15,554 nt of DNA from Sva-25 sp039714995 (GCA_039714995.1 JBDLII010000034.1:1-15554), one strand, 5' to 3'; positions 6,352 to 14,556 are shown, counted from the stretch's first letter. Translations and numbers: made by a program. Notes: generated by a model from the letters alone, not told the origin.

Positions 6352-7311
6352 TCAGGCCCGGATGACAGACCGGACAGGCTCCTGCTGGTTGAGGGACAGC
6401 CCTCCCATCCCCTGGCGGGAGCCCCTGCGGACAAGCTCACTCTCCACAGCATTCAACACCGCCCACTTTTTGGAGCACCACATGGGGTTCAGCAGGATCT
6501 TTGTGGAGGCGGTTCCGGTGATCCGGTGGAAGAGCACCTCGGGGGGTGTCCGTTCAATCATATCGGCAGCGGTCTGAATATACTCGCTCATTGACAGGGG
6601 CTGGTAGTCTCCCTGCCGCCACTGATTGGCCAGCCGGGTACCTTTGACCACGTGCAATGGATGGAGTTTCAGGCCATCCACTCCCAGCGTCAACACCTGC
6701 TCCAGGCTCCACAGCGCCTGCTCGCGCCCCTCTCCGGGCATGCCGACAATCAGGTGGGTGCAGACAGGAATTCCACGCAGCCTCGCCGCTCTGAGGGTAT
6801 GCCGATACTCGGCAAAGCCGTGACCGCGATTGACCAGCTGCAGTGAACGCTCGGAGGCTGACTGCAGTCCCAACTCCAGCCACACTTCATATCCCCGGGA
6901 TTGAATATCCTCCAGCAGATCAAGCACCCTGTCAGGCACGCAGTCGGGGCGGGTTCCAACCGAGAGTCCCACCACATCCGGCTCATCCAGCGCCTGCTGG
7001 TAGAGCTTGGCCAGATAGTCTATATCCGCATAGGTGTTGGTGTAGGCCTGGAAATAGGCCAGAAAACGTCTGGCGCCGGTGCGCCTGGCAAGCACTTGGC
7101 GTCCGGCCTCTATCTGGCTGGCGACGTCAGGAGCCTTGCGCGCGGCAGGATTGAAGGAGACGTTGTTGCAGAAGGTGCAGCCCCCCCGGCCTTTGCTGCC
7201 ATCACGGTTCGGGCAGGTAAAGCCGGCGTTGATCGCCAGCTTGTGCACCCGCTCGCCGTAGCGGCATAGCAAATCCTGTCCGAAGGTATTGACAACGTCA
7301 GATAGTGCCAC
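6352..7311 (-). CDS. TIGR01212-family radical SAM protein (YhcC-like)
   Basis: A 319-residue iron-sulfur radical SAM protein. The cluster motif is the family-specific spaced form, C33-x11-C45-x2-C48, within FTCPNRDGSKGRGGCTFC, as in E. coli YhcC. An Elp3-like core follows, with VGLSVGTRPDCVPD, VWLELGLQSASERSL and THLIVGMPGEG. The C-terminal part contains LHPLHVVKGT. The start is a GTG (the complement reads GAGGAG, then five bases, then GTG), supported by the strong ribosome site. The family is widespread in proteobacteria and its reaction is not established, so no substrate is proposed. It converges with the ubiT-like gene and shares a terminator with it. Confidence 0.85.
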   Translation of the reverse strand: MALSDVVNTFGQDLLCRYGERVHKLAINAGFTCPNRDGSKGRGGCTFCNNVSFNPAARKAPDVASQIEAGRQVLARRTGARRFLAYFQAYTNTYADIDYLAKLYQQALDEPDVVGLSVGTRPDCVPDRVLDLLEDIQSRGYEVWLELGLQSASERSLQLVNRGHGFAEYRHTLRAARLRGIPVCTHLIVGMPGEGREQALWSLEQVLTLGVDGLKLHPLHVVKGTRLANQWRQGDYQPLSMSEYIQTAADMIERTPPEVLFHRITGTASTKILLNPMWCSKKWAVLNAVESELVRRGSRQGMGGLSLNQQEPVRSVIRA

Positions 7312-7515
7312 AGCTGCTCCTCAATTCAGTCATTCAGTATCGATACAGAAGCAAGGTAGCACGGATCTGTTGATGCGAAAACCCTGCAGCGGATCCTCTC
7401 TATACTGAGAAGCGAGTGTGCAGGGAGAAGCGTAACGTCGTAGCGAGCAGCTTTCTCAGGTTCACTGGTACAATGTCCGTTGAATTGGCGCGGGGAGAGA
7501 GTACTGGTACTGGAA

Positions 7516-7992
7516 ATGACGCAGGAACCTCAGAAAAAGAATCTGTTTGTTATATTTGCGGTTCTGGGCTCATGGGCCGGAGCCGTGGCGATGTTATTTG
7601 TGATGTATGACATGATGTTGTCGATGCGATCGATGCGTAATGACATGGGCTCCATGTCAAATTACATGGCGACGATGAGTGCCGACATCAAAGGGATGCA
7701 AGGCAGCATGAAGGGTATGAGCAACAACATGGCTGCAATGAACAACCATGTTTCAACAATGTCGGCCAACATGGACGTGATGAGCAGGGAGTTTGTCGAG
7801 GTTGATACGCACGTACATGATATGTACAAGTTAATGTCAGATGATCTTGATGCGATGCGATATAGCATACAGGTGATGGCGCCATCAGTTTCAACGATGG
7901 GGCCGACCATGTACTGGATGAGAAGAGACATGGGCCGTGGTGTTGATTCATTCACTAAACCAACTGACTATATTCAGAACATGCTGGATTAA
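7516..7992 (+). CDS. Membrane-anchored methionine-zipper coiled-coil protein
   Basis: The family is not recognised. The 158-residue product has a short polar start, one membrane segment (about 10-30) and then a long helix. From residue 30 to 107 every third-then-fourth residue is hydrophobic in an unbroken 3-4 heptad pattern of 23 core positions. Eighteen of these are methionine (30, 33, 37, 40, 44, 47, 51, 54, 61, 65, 68, 72, 75, 82, 86, 89, 103, 107); the others are I58, V79, F93, V96 and V100. Methionine makes up 28 of 158 residues, and there is no cysteine. The ATG at 7516 gives a sensible membrane protein, but its ribosome site is weak; a TTG at 7480 in the same frame is an alternative. 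TATACT at 7401-7406 may be a -10. The gene stands alone, converging with tonB. Confidence 0.7.
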   Translation: MTQEPQKKNLFVIFAVLGSWAGAVAMLFVMYDMMLSMRSMRNDMGSMSNYMATMSADIKGMQGSMKGMSNNMAAMNNHVSTMSANMDVMSREFVEVDTHVHDMYKLMSDDLDAMRYSIQVMAPSVSTMGPTMYWMRRDMGRGVDSFTKPTDYIQNMLD

Positions 7993-8066
7993 CGCGGGCG
8001 GGCAGAGGTCTTCAATATCCAGACCGGCATAAAAATCATGTAAAGATGCATGGGTAGCTGATATGG

Positions 8067-8783
8067 TTACAACTTATCCAAGCGGAAAGACATCGCGAAT
8101 CGGATCTTTTTGGGGCATTTCACTCCCTTCGGCGGTTTTGGTAACGGCTTGGCGGCGATAACCGCGGATTTTGCTGCGCGTGACAGCAGTGCATGACCCT
8201 TGTTCACCCTTAGATTCGAAATAGTTCCATTGCAGGCCATGGTGAAAGAGACACCTATCCTGCCCTGCACATTACCCCTGCGTGCTGCTGCCGGGTAATG
8301 CTTCTTTGATTCAATCCTTGCCAGCAGAGTAGACTTATAGCGGTCCCGTTGCTTGCGGCTCTGTGTAACCTGTGCTGCAGAAGCCGGCTGCTGTTTCGAC
8401 TTTGACTTCTGTTTTGGTTTCGGCTTGGGCTTGGGTTTGGGCTTTGGTTCGGGCTTTGGTTTGGGCTTAGGTTCCGGTTTTGGCTCTGGTTTCGGCTCAG
8501 GCTCAGGTTCAGGCTCAGGTTCAGGCTCAGGTTCAGGCTCAGGTTCAGGCTCAGGTTCAGGCTCAGGTTCAGGCTCAGGTTCCGGTTCCGGTTCAGGCTC
8601 AGGGTCTGGTGGCACGGGAACAGGTGCTGAAAATGCGATTCTGACGTGAGATATGATGGGAGCATCCGACTCTTCCATCGCTGTGGAGAGCTGCGTGTTC
8701 GCTGAACCAGCCAATAGCGCCAGGTGCAGAGAGAATGACAATACAACTGCAGCAAACCGCCAACCGACATCAGCGAATTTCAT
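8067..8783 (-). CDS. tonB: TonB energy transducer with long Glu-Pro/Lys-Pro linker
   Basis: Inner-membrane-anchored protein that carries proton-motive force from ExbB-ExbD to outer-membrane receptors. An N-terminal membrane helix (about 9-27) keeps S16 and H20 at the same positions as in E. coli TonB. A very long linker of Glu-Pro and then Lys-Pro pairs spans about 57-130. The C-terminal TonB domain is at 149-238, including YPAAARRGNVQGRIGVSF. Two cysteines in this domain, C184 and C223, are unusual and could form a disulfide. The gene is last in a seven-gene operon and overlaps exbD by four bases (ATGA). Its linker DNA is a tandem repeat that may vary in length. Confidence 0.9.
   Translation of the reverse strand: MKFADVGWRFAAVVLSFSLHLALLAGSANTQLSTAMEESDAPIISHVRIAFSAPVPVPPDPEPEPEPEPEPEPEPEPEPEPEPEPEPEPEPEPEPEPKPEPKPEPKPKPKPEPKPKPKPKPKPKQKSKSKQQPASAAQVTQSRKQRDRYKSTLLARIESKKHYPAAARRGNVQGRIGVSFTMACNGTISNLRVNKGHALLSRAAKSAVIAAKPLPKPPKGVKCPKKIRFAMSFRLDKL
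8494..8606. repeat. Tandem 12-base repeat encoding the TonB linker
   Basis: The unit GGCTCAGGTTCA, with 6-base sub-units and a few variants, is repeated head to tail within tonB and encodes alternating Glu and Pro on the minus strand. The unit is a multiple of three, so gain or loss of copies lengthens or shortens the periplasmic linker without breaking the frame. Flanking DNA (about 8400-8490) is a more diverged Lys-Pro version. Confidence 0.85.
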
Positions 8784-9184
8784 GGTTTCTCGGTCAGAAT
8801 ATCCACTGCTTTGGCCCCGGCTGCTTCAGCAGCATCGAGCACTTTTACCGCAACACCCAGGTGGGCTTCGTTATCGCCGCGTATCCGCACGATACGCTCT
8901 TCCGAGTTATCCAGGGCATTGCGTAAATGCTCCACCAACTCATCATCGGGAGCCAGGTGATTATTGATCAGAATCTCACCTTCAGAACCAATAATCACCG
9001 TAACAATCTCTTTGTGCTCAGAGGCAGCGGGCGCATGATTGGCATCAGGCAAATCAACAACCAACGCCTGATCCTCGATGAAATGGGCGGTCAACATGAA
9101 GAAGACCAGCAGCAGGAATACAATGTCGATCAAGGGCGTAAGGTTAAGAACGACATTGCTGTGCCTGGGGCGTTTATACCCCAT
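8780..9184 (-). CDS. exbD: ExbD proton-channel subunit
   Basis: A 134-residue single-span protein of the ExbB-ExbD motor that powers TonB. The membrane helix at about 12-33 contains NLTPLIDIVFLLLVFFM with D20, the family's essential proton-carrying aspartate. A periplasmic ExbD/TolR domain fills 45-134. It overlaps exbB by 11 bases and tonB by four, so the three are translated together. The TonB partner and the receptor in the same operon favour ExbD over TolR. Confidence 0.93.
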   Translation of the reverse strand: MGYKRPRHSNVVLNLTPLIDIVFLLLVFFMLTAHFIEDQALVVDLPDANHAPAASEHKEIVTVIIGSEGEILINNHLAPDDELVEHLRNALDNSEERIVRIRGDNEAHLGVAVKVLDAAEAAGAKAVDILTEKP

Positions 9185-9842
9185 CCGTTATCCCCTCCCA
9201 ATAGGGTGTGGCATCGGGAGACTCTTTCGCAGTGACCGTTCCGCAACTGCGGCGCTCAAGCAGCAAGGCGACACAACGCTCCATTGACTGTGCACGGCGA
9301 TCCACAATACCTTCAAGAAAATGCAGCATAATAAGAAGCGGAATCGCAACGCTCAGGCCGACTCCGGTTGTTATCATCGCTTCCCAGATACCGCCAGCGA
9401 GCGCCTGGGCATCCACCCTTCCTCCTGCCTGCTCAATCACCATGAATGCCTTGATCAAGCCAGTGATGGTGCCAAGAAGCCCCAGCAAGGGCGCTGTGTT
9501 GCTCAACACGCCAAGGGTACGTAAACCAAGCCCCATCCGTTGAAGCTCGTCATCCCTGATACGTTCACCAACCCGCGCAAGATCCTTGACACCCTGGCGA
9601 TCGGCTTCCAGCATCCCCTGGATAATTCTCGCCTCAGGACCGGCCAGGTCGGCGACCGCGGTCTGCGCGTTCTTGCTATCCAGCAGTCGATCAAGATTTT
9701 GTCTCACATCCCGGGGCAATCGGCGCAGGCGCACGAACAGAAAATAGCGTTCCAGGACGATCGCCACCCCAACAACCGAATAAGCGGCGAGTACCCATAC
9801 AATCGGGCCTCCCCTGGCAAGCATCTCTATTATTTCATTCAT
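9174..9842 (-). CDS. exbB: ExbB proton-channel subunit
   Basis: A 222-residue MotA/TolQ/ExbB-family membrane protein. Three membrane segments are visible: about 12-30, then NTAPLLGLLGTITGLIKAFMV, then the segment around MITTGVGLSVAIPLLIML. The conserved small-residue and threonine pattern of the channel lining is present. The ATG at 9842 was chosen over an upstream in-frame start because its ATGA overlaps the stop of the preceding gene, as at other junctions in this operon. Confidence 0.92.
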   Translation of the reverse strand: MNEIIEMLARGGPIVWVLAAYSVVGVAIVLERYFLFVRLRRLPRDVRQNLDRLLDSKNAQTAVADLAGPEARIIQGMLEADRQGVKDLARVGERIRDDELQRMGLGLRTLGVLSNTAPLLGLLGTITGLIKAFMVIEQAGGRVDAQALAGGIWEAMITTGVGLSVAIPLLIMLHFLEGIVDRRAQSMERCVALLLERRSCGTVTAKESPDATPYWEGITDGV

Positions 9843-10540
9843 GGTGCAATCCAGTTCATGGCTGTGGCGACTCCCATGAACATCAGAAACGCGACACTGG
9901 TCAACTCCAGCGCGCCGCGCCATTGCCTCAGGTGCTCCCTGATCTGGTTAGTGAAATGAGCAACACCAAAGGCGAATACCAGCGTTGGAATCACAATGGC
10001 GCCAATTCCAAAACCAAGCCCCAGAGATAAACCCGCAAGCGCACTCGCGGTAGTCGCAGCTGCAAGAATGATCGTTGTCAGCGGCGCACAGGGATTCAGC
10101 GCCATCCCCATGCCCATCAGGAAGAGTGACCCGGGCAACAGTGGTTTTGTCGGGCCGGAAATAGAAACAGCCACAGCCTCCCGTGGATAATCATCCGATT
10201 TTGAGCAGGTCATACGGCCTGTGTGGCGCCGTAGGAGAATTGCTAGTCCGGCAACAACGGTAGCTCCGCCAAGAAGCCAGCGCACCCATGGTGCAGCAAT
10301 CCAATGTTGAACAAGGAGTCCCGCCGCACCAGCCGCCAGACCGAGCAGCGCATAACCGACGAGCCTCCCCAGCGAAAACGGCAGCAGTGTCCGCCAAGCA
10401 AATCCTTTTCGGTCACCATTCGCCATCAGCACCGGCCCCAGGTAAGGCAGGCAGGCGATATTGCAGGGGCCGGAGCCGAAGCTGAGACCAAGCAGGAGTG
10501 CACCGCCAAAGGTAAGCGTGACTGGTACGATAGGCATCAT
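9839..10540 (-). CDS. CcdA/DsbD-like (TauE/SafE-annotated type) membrane thiol protein
   Basis: A 233-residue protein with about six membrane helices in two related halves. Each half has a Pro-Cys motif near its first helix: GSGPCNIACLPYLGP (C26, C30) and ALNPCAPLTT (C151). This is the arrangement of the DsbD/CcdA membrane core, which moves reducing equivalents from cytoplasmic thioredoxin to periplasmic partners. C112 lies in the loop between the halves. Automatic annotation often calls such proteins TauE/SafE or DsbD_2. No periplasmic thioredoxin-like domain is fused, so its partner must be another protein; the cysteine-bearing TonB and the polyferredoxin are neighbours. Start and stop both overlap adjacent genes by four bases. 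The function is inferred from fold and context. Confidence 0.75.
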   Translation of the reverse strand: MMPIVPVTLTFGGALLLGLSFGSGPCNIACLPYLGPVLMANGDRKGFAWRTLLPFSLGRLVGYALLGLAAGAAGLLVQHWIAAPWVRWLLGGATVVAGLAILLRRHTGRMTCSKSDDYPREAVAVSISGPTKPLLPGSLFLMGMGMALNPCAPLTTIILAAATTASALAGLSLGLGFGIGAIVIPTLVFAFGVAHFTNQIREHLRQWRGALELTSVAFLMFMGVATAMNWIAP

Positions 10541-11589
10541 GTCGCAGCTTTCCCCGCTTTAGCGCGTCTCTTCAGAGATGCAGCCAGAGTCGTCTTCTCC
10601 CAAAGTTTCTGGGCCTTATTGCGCCTCTTGAAATAGGCAGGGCTTGCTGAGAATACCGGAAAGCCGAGATATTTCAGCTGTAACACATCCTTGTCAGGGC
10701 AGAATTCGACGCAACGGCCGCACAACGTGCAGTCTTCGAAGGTGACATCCCGTTTGTTCATCTCCGTATGAATTTCCCGGATATCCATCGGACACACCTT
10801 TGCGCAGAGCCCGCATTTGTCACAGCGTGGTTTCGCGTTTTTCACCAGCCTTAACAGCCCAATCTTCCTGAATACCGCATGCAGCGCCAACATCGGGCAG
10901 ATTCGGCAGAAAGGCTGGCGCACCGTCAGCCCCAGCGCAATAATCAAGCCGAATAGAAAATCGGCTATCAGCGAAAATACCAGTGTCGTCGCGTTGGCCG
11001 TGTTGACATAAACCTGGCTGGCATCACCAGTTGCAAGTGATGTCAGAATCCGGCTCGGGCAGATCCTGCAGAAAGGGTCGCCAAGATCGTGATTAAGCCA
11101 ACCAAGTCCCGTCAACAACGGAAACAGAAATACCAGAACCACCAGAATAAGCCATTTAAGCGGACGCATTCTGCGCACCGTTTCTGCGCCCAATGATTCG
11201 TGCCGTCGCAATCCCAGTTTCTGACCAACGATATGCAGAAACTCCTGAAAGGTGCCCAGGGGACAGATCCAGCCGCAAAACGCCTTGTTGAGAATCACGA
11301 AGAGAAGCACAAAGGTCCCTAACGTGATCAGCGTCGGCATCAGTCCCATCATGAAGTTGCCGCCGTTGGCGATCACTGTACCAAGGCGATGATCCATCTG
11401 GTGCTGGAAGGGGATCAGCGTACAGAGATCGGCCGCCTGGGTATCATAGGCGCAACTCAACGCCGGCAGCGCGATACTGATCTTATCCGCCAGATAGGGG
11501 CCGACAATAACGCCGCCATAGACAAAGAAGGCAAAAGCCACGAGTTGGACCAGTTTCCGGATGACCGAAAGATTCCTGAACGGATTCAT
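10537..11589 (-). CDS. NapH/NosR/CcoG-like membrane polyferredoxin
   Basis: A 350-residue inner-membrane iron-sulfur protein with about five membrane segments. CxxxCP/CxxCP motifs follow or precede helices: FCGWICPLG (C105, C109), FCRICPS (C174, C177) and FCRICPM (C228, C231). Two 4Fe-4S clusters are predicted from C256, C259, C262, C266 and from C287, C290, C293, C297. Relatives pass electrons from the quinol pool or cytoplasm to periplasmic reductases (NapH, NosR) or reduce copper during oxidase assembly (CcoG). The sequence lacks the N-terminal FMN-binding domain of NosR. It begins directly after the stop of the preceding gene with GGAGG upstream, and its stop overlaps the thiol-protein gene. 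Next to a TonB-dependent receptor the likely role is reducing an imported metal or a periplasmic partner, which is inferred. Confidence 0.85.
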   Translation of the reverse strand: MNPFRNLSVIRKLVQLVAFAFFVYGGVIVGPYLADKISIALPALSCAYDTQAADLCTLIPFQHQMDHRLGTVIANGGNFMMGLMPTLITLGTFVLLFVILNKAFCGWICPLGTFQEFLHIVGQKLGLRRHESLGAETVRRMRPLKWLILVVLVFLFPLLTGLGWLNHDLGDPFCRICPSRILTSLATGDASQVYVNTANATTLVFSLIADFLFGLIIALGLTVRQPFCRICPMLALHAVFRKIGLLRLVKNAKPRCDKCGLCAKVCPMDIREIHTEMNKRDVTFEDCTLCGRCVEFCPDKDVLQLKYLGFPVFSASPAYFKRRNKAQKLWEKTTLAASLKRRAKAGKAAT

Positions 11590-12420
11590 CTACCCGGCCT
11601 CCTTCGAATCACGCCCACGGACACGGCCCAGAAAGCCGCCGACAAGCATCCCAATACCGATCACCAGAACCCCGAGTGAGGTCGAACGCCAGTGCTTCGG
11701 GTTGATCTCATACTCCGCGCCCAGATGGGTGCGATAACGCATATCGCCATCCTGGTGCTCAACGGTGACGGCGAAGTCCGCCCTGCGCTCGTCGCGCTGC
11801 CATTCAACCACATCAAAAAAATCATCGGGAATATGCAGCCGGACGCGGCCGTCTTTATCGGAAACAGCATCCGAGCCGTTTCCATGAGCCGTTTTCAATA
11901 CAACCCCGACATTGGCAAGAGGTTCACCCTTGAAACGCACCACGAAGGGCCATGACTCCCCTGACTGGTAACGCCGATGCTCCCGGGGAAGAGGATCCGG
12001 CACCACCTCAAGCGTACTTTTGCTGATGGCAAGCAACTCGGCGGGGCTGTGGCCTGCGGGTTTGCCACGGCGATAGATATATCGCATGTAGGACTCCTGC
12101 AATCCCTGCCGCTTACGCTCGACGGCGACTGCGTGGTAGTTATCCACGCCCGTCATCGGCAGATCGAAATAATCACCGCTGACCTCGATCTCCACGGAAT
12201 CGCCGTCCGGCTTCCACATTCGCATGACAGAGTCATCTCCGTTCATCAACATGTACGCCTTCCCGCCCGGACGCGCTGACGACTGACCATGCTGATGGCC
12301 ACCGCCACGGTTCATGGGATGGAACATCAACTCCCCGTCAAGCAGTCCGCCAGCAAATGCGACTCCCTGTAGAACAGCGAAAAGGATGAAACCGGAAATC
12401 AGGCCTGCCTTGATTGCCAT
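11590..12420 (-). CDS. DUF4198-like periplasmic metal-uptake-associated protein with C-terminal anchor
   Basis: A 276-residue exported protein with a signal peptide (1-23), a beta-rich periplasmic body and one C-terminal membrane helix (about 247-266) followed by a basic tail. A His/Met/Gly-rich stretch at 32-46 (MFHPMNRGGGHQHGQ) could bind a metal. The region around 155-240, with VRFKGEPLANVGVVL and SDKDGRVRLHIPDD, resembles the carboxypeptidase-regulatory/DUF4198 type of beta-sandwich seen in NikM-like and other metal-transport loci. It sits between the receptor (12-base gap) and the polyferredoxin (no gap). Family assignment rests on recognition without a profile search. Confidence 0.65.
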   Translation of the reverse strand: MAIKAGLISGFILFAVLQGVAFAGGLLDGELMFHPMNRGGGHQHGQSSARPGGKAYMLMNGDDSVMRMWKPDGDSVEIEVSGDYFDLPMTGVDNYHAVAVERKRQGLQESYMRYIYRRGKPAGHSPAELLAISKSTLEVVPDPLPREHRRYQSGESWPFVVRFKGEPLANVGVVLKTAHGNGSDAVSDKDGRVRLHIPDDFFDVVEWQRDERRADFAVTVEHQDGDMRYRTHLGAEYEINPKHWRSTSLGVLVIGIGMLVGGFLGRVRGRDSKEAG

Positions 12421-12432
12421 GATGAACCCCGG

Positions 12433-14556
12433 TCAGAATGAGTAGGTATAGGTCAGCATGGCGTTACGTCGCTCACCGGCCGAATAGTAATCCTTCTCAT
12501 AGGGAGTTCCTGCATTCGAACGCTTTGCCTCCACCGCGTATTTCTCGTCGAACAGGTTGCCGACATTCAGCGCGAGAGAGTGCGGTCCCCTGTCATAGGC
12601 CAACATCAGGCTGGTTAAAAATTCATAGCCCTCATACTTGCCTGAGTTGATGCTGTCCATGTAGTAAGAACCATAGGTATCGGCCTGCAAGCGGCCGCGG
12701 AAGCCGTTCGGATGTGCATAATCAAGGCTGACGCTGTACTGATTACGCGGCATATAGGGCATGTAATTGCCCGAATAATCATTTCTGCCATCGGTATAGT
12801 CGTCATACTTGTAGTCCATGTGGCTGTAGTTGAACCCAAGCCAGAAGTAATAGGGAAGGCGGACACGGCCGGCAAACTCCAGGCCATTCTTGGTGGTCTT
12901 TCCGGCATTGGCGAAAAGAGTTTCATCATTCTCGATATAGGAGACGATCTCATCGCTGACCTTCATGTGATACAGACTGAGATCAAATGACCAGTTTTCG
13001 GCGCGCCCCTTCAATCCCACTTCATAGTTGCGCGTCGTTGAAGCGTCGAGTTCAGTGTTTTTCTTGATCTCGGAATCGGACGGAACCTGGTCGGACTGGG
13101 CAATCAATCCGAACAGATTAATCTGATCGGTCACGGCATAGGTGGCGCCCAGACGCCCCGAAAAGAGGTTGAAGGTTTTGTCGGTGTCGAATTCACCGGC
13201 TCCCGCAACATATTGCCCGGAAGCATAATCGTACTTCCCATCTTCCTCGGTGTGGATGTCGAACTCCGATTGATCAAAACGTATCGACAGATCCATCGTC
13301 AACCTTTCGATCGGATGGATTGTCTCCTGGGCATAGACACCCATGAGGGTATTGGTTGTATCCTCTGTTGAAAGCAGATCACCTGGTCTGTCAGACAAGG
13401 TTCTGAGAATCCTGCCGGCCGAGCGCCCGAATGGTATTGCAACCGTATCCAAATACTCGTATTTTTTTGCACCATCCGTATCATCAACGCGAGCTGTCAC
13501 ACCGGCAACCAGTTCACTTGGACCGAAGAGTTCATGGTTATAGACAAACTCGAGGTCGGTGCCGAAGACATTGGTGCCGGGATTATCATTGATGGCGCCA
13601 GTAACAGGATGGAAATGGTCCCAATGGTTGAAATAGATACGGGGCTTGAAGAGCAGATTGTCGTTGATCTGTTTCTCGAGGCGGGAGTTGAAGAACCAGA
13701 TTGTCGAATAACGGCCGGAGTGCTTGAACGCGGTTCCATTGTCCTTCTGCTCACCGCTTTTTTTGAACTCCTCGAATTGATCAGCGTCCATGGATCCCGC
13801 AAGTTGGATGTCCGCCTCGGTATAACTCAGCTCCGTTTCAAGGGTGGATCCGTCGTCAAGAATCAGCCCGTGCTTGAAGCTCAACTGGTTGGATTCAAAC
13901 TCGTTCCAGTGCCGCCAATCGTTATCGGTCTTGCGATGCGAACCGGTAATCGAGTAGAAGTTGTTTTCGTTGATCTGGCCGCCGTAACGGAAATGGAGAT
14001 TCTGGCTGTCGTAGTTCCCGAGGCCCAATCTGAGACGATTGATCTGCTCGTCAAAGACAGACTTGGAGATAATCTGCAATGTACCACCGGCCGAACCTCC
14101 TCCGTAGATGGAGCCCGGGCCCTTCATGATCTCGATACGCTCAATGTCCTGGGTATCTATAAAGTCAAAACGTGAAAAGCTGTCGGGATCAGTCATCGGA
14201 ACGCCATCACGTATCACGGCAATCTCACGCACACCGTAGTTAGCCTTCTGACCAGCACCACGAATGATCAGGCGGGCATCGTAGCCGCCATTTTTCGACT
14301 CCATGGTCACCCCTGGCGTGCCCTGAATTGCGTCCTTGATGTTGAACATCTTTGCACTTTCGATTCTTTTCTCATCAACAACAGTGATCGGAGCAGCGAC
14401 ATCCTTGGTCGCACGCTCAACACGAGTCGCCGTTACGCTGATGGTGTCCAGGTCATCAGAATCCGTAAATTCATCCTGTTCCGGTTGAGCCTCTTCCGCG
14501 ATCGAACCCTGAGCCATGACTCCCACAACAGCACCAATGATTATTGCCTTGCGCAT
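12433..14556 (-). CDS. TonB-dependent outer-membrane receptor
   Basis: A 707-residue outer-membrane gated porin, expected to import a metal complex using TonB energy. The signal peptide is about 1-20. A TonB box, LDTISVTA (36-43), precedes the plug (about 50-166) with LIIRGAGQ, VIRDGVPMTDPDS, IERIEIMKGPGSIYGGGSAGG and LQIISK. The rest is a beta barrel ending in the typical aromatic C-terminus TYSF, and LALNVGNLFDEKY near the end is a receptor hallmark. The plug lacks the Met-rich look of OprC/NosA copper receptors, so the substrate is open. It is the first gene of the operon that includes its own ExbB-ExbD-TonB. An FNR-like box lies upstream; I saw no clear Fur box. Confidence 0.92.
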   Translation of the reverse strand: MRKAIIIGAVVGVMAQGSIAEEAQPEQDEFTDSDDLDTISVTATRVERATKDVAAPITVVDEKRIESAKMFNIKDAIQGTPGVTMESKNGGYDARLIIRGAGQKANYGVREIAVIRDGVPMTDPDSFSRFDFIDTQDIERIEIMKGPGSIYGGGSAGGTLQIISKSVFDEQINRLRLGLGNYDSQNLHFRYGGQINENNFYSITGSHRKTDNDWRHWNEFESNQLSFKHGLILDDGSTLETELSYTEADIQLAGSMDADQFEEFKKSGEQKDNGTAFKHSGRYSTIWFFNSRLEKQINDNLLFKPRIYFNHWDHFHPVTGAINDNPGTNVFGTDLEFVYNHELFGPSELVAGVTARVDDTDGAKKYEYLDTVAIPFGRSAGRILRTLSDRPGDLLSTEDTTNTLMGVYAQETIHPIERLTMDLSIRFDQSEFDIHTEEDGKYDYASGQYVAGAGEFDTDKTFNLFSGRLGATYAVTDQINLFGLIAQSDQVPSDSEIKKNTELDASTTRNYEVGLKGRAENWSFDLSLYHMKVSDEIVSYIENDETLFANAGKTTKNGLEFAGRVRLPYYFWLGFNYSHMDYKYDDYTDGRNDYSGNYMPYMPRNQYSVSLDYAHPNGFRGRLQADTYGSYYMDSINSGKYEGYEFLTSLMLAYDRGPHSLALNVGNLFDEKYAVEAKRSNAGTPYEKDYYSAGERRNAMLTYTYSF

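Noticed and set aside
8007..8025. Hairpin GGTCT/AGACC between the Met-rich gene and tonB as a terminator
   Set aside because: It has a five-base stem, a nine-base loop and no T-run on either side.
8353..8649. Plus-strand reading frame rich in Gly-Ser/Gly-Phe opposite tonB
   Set aside because: It is the complement of the Glu-Pro/Lys-Pro repeat of tonB; the low-complexity DNA keeps several frames open. No ribosome site or independent domain supports it.
13534..14175. Plus-strand reading frame of 213 codons opposite the receptor gene
   Set aside because: The receptor reads through with plug, TonB box and C-terminal signature on the other strand, and this frame shows no recognisable domain.
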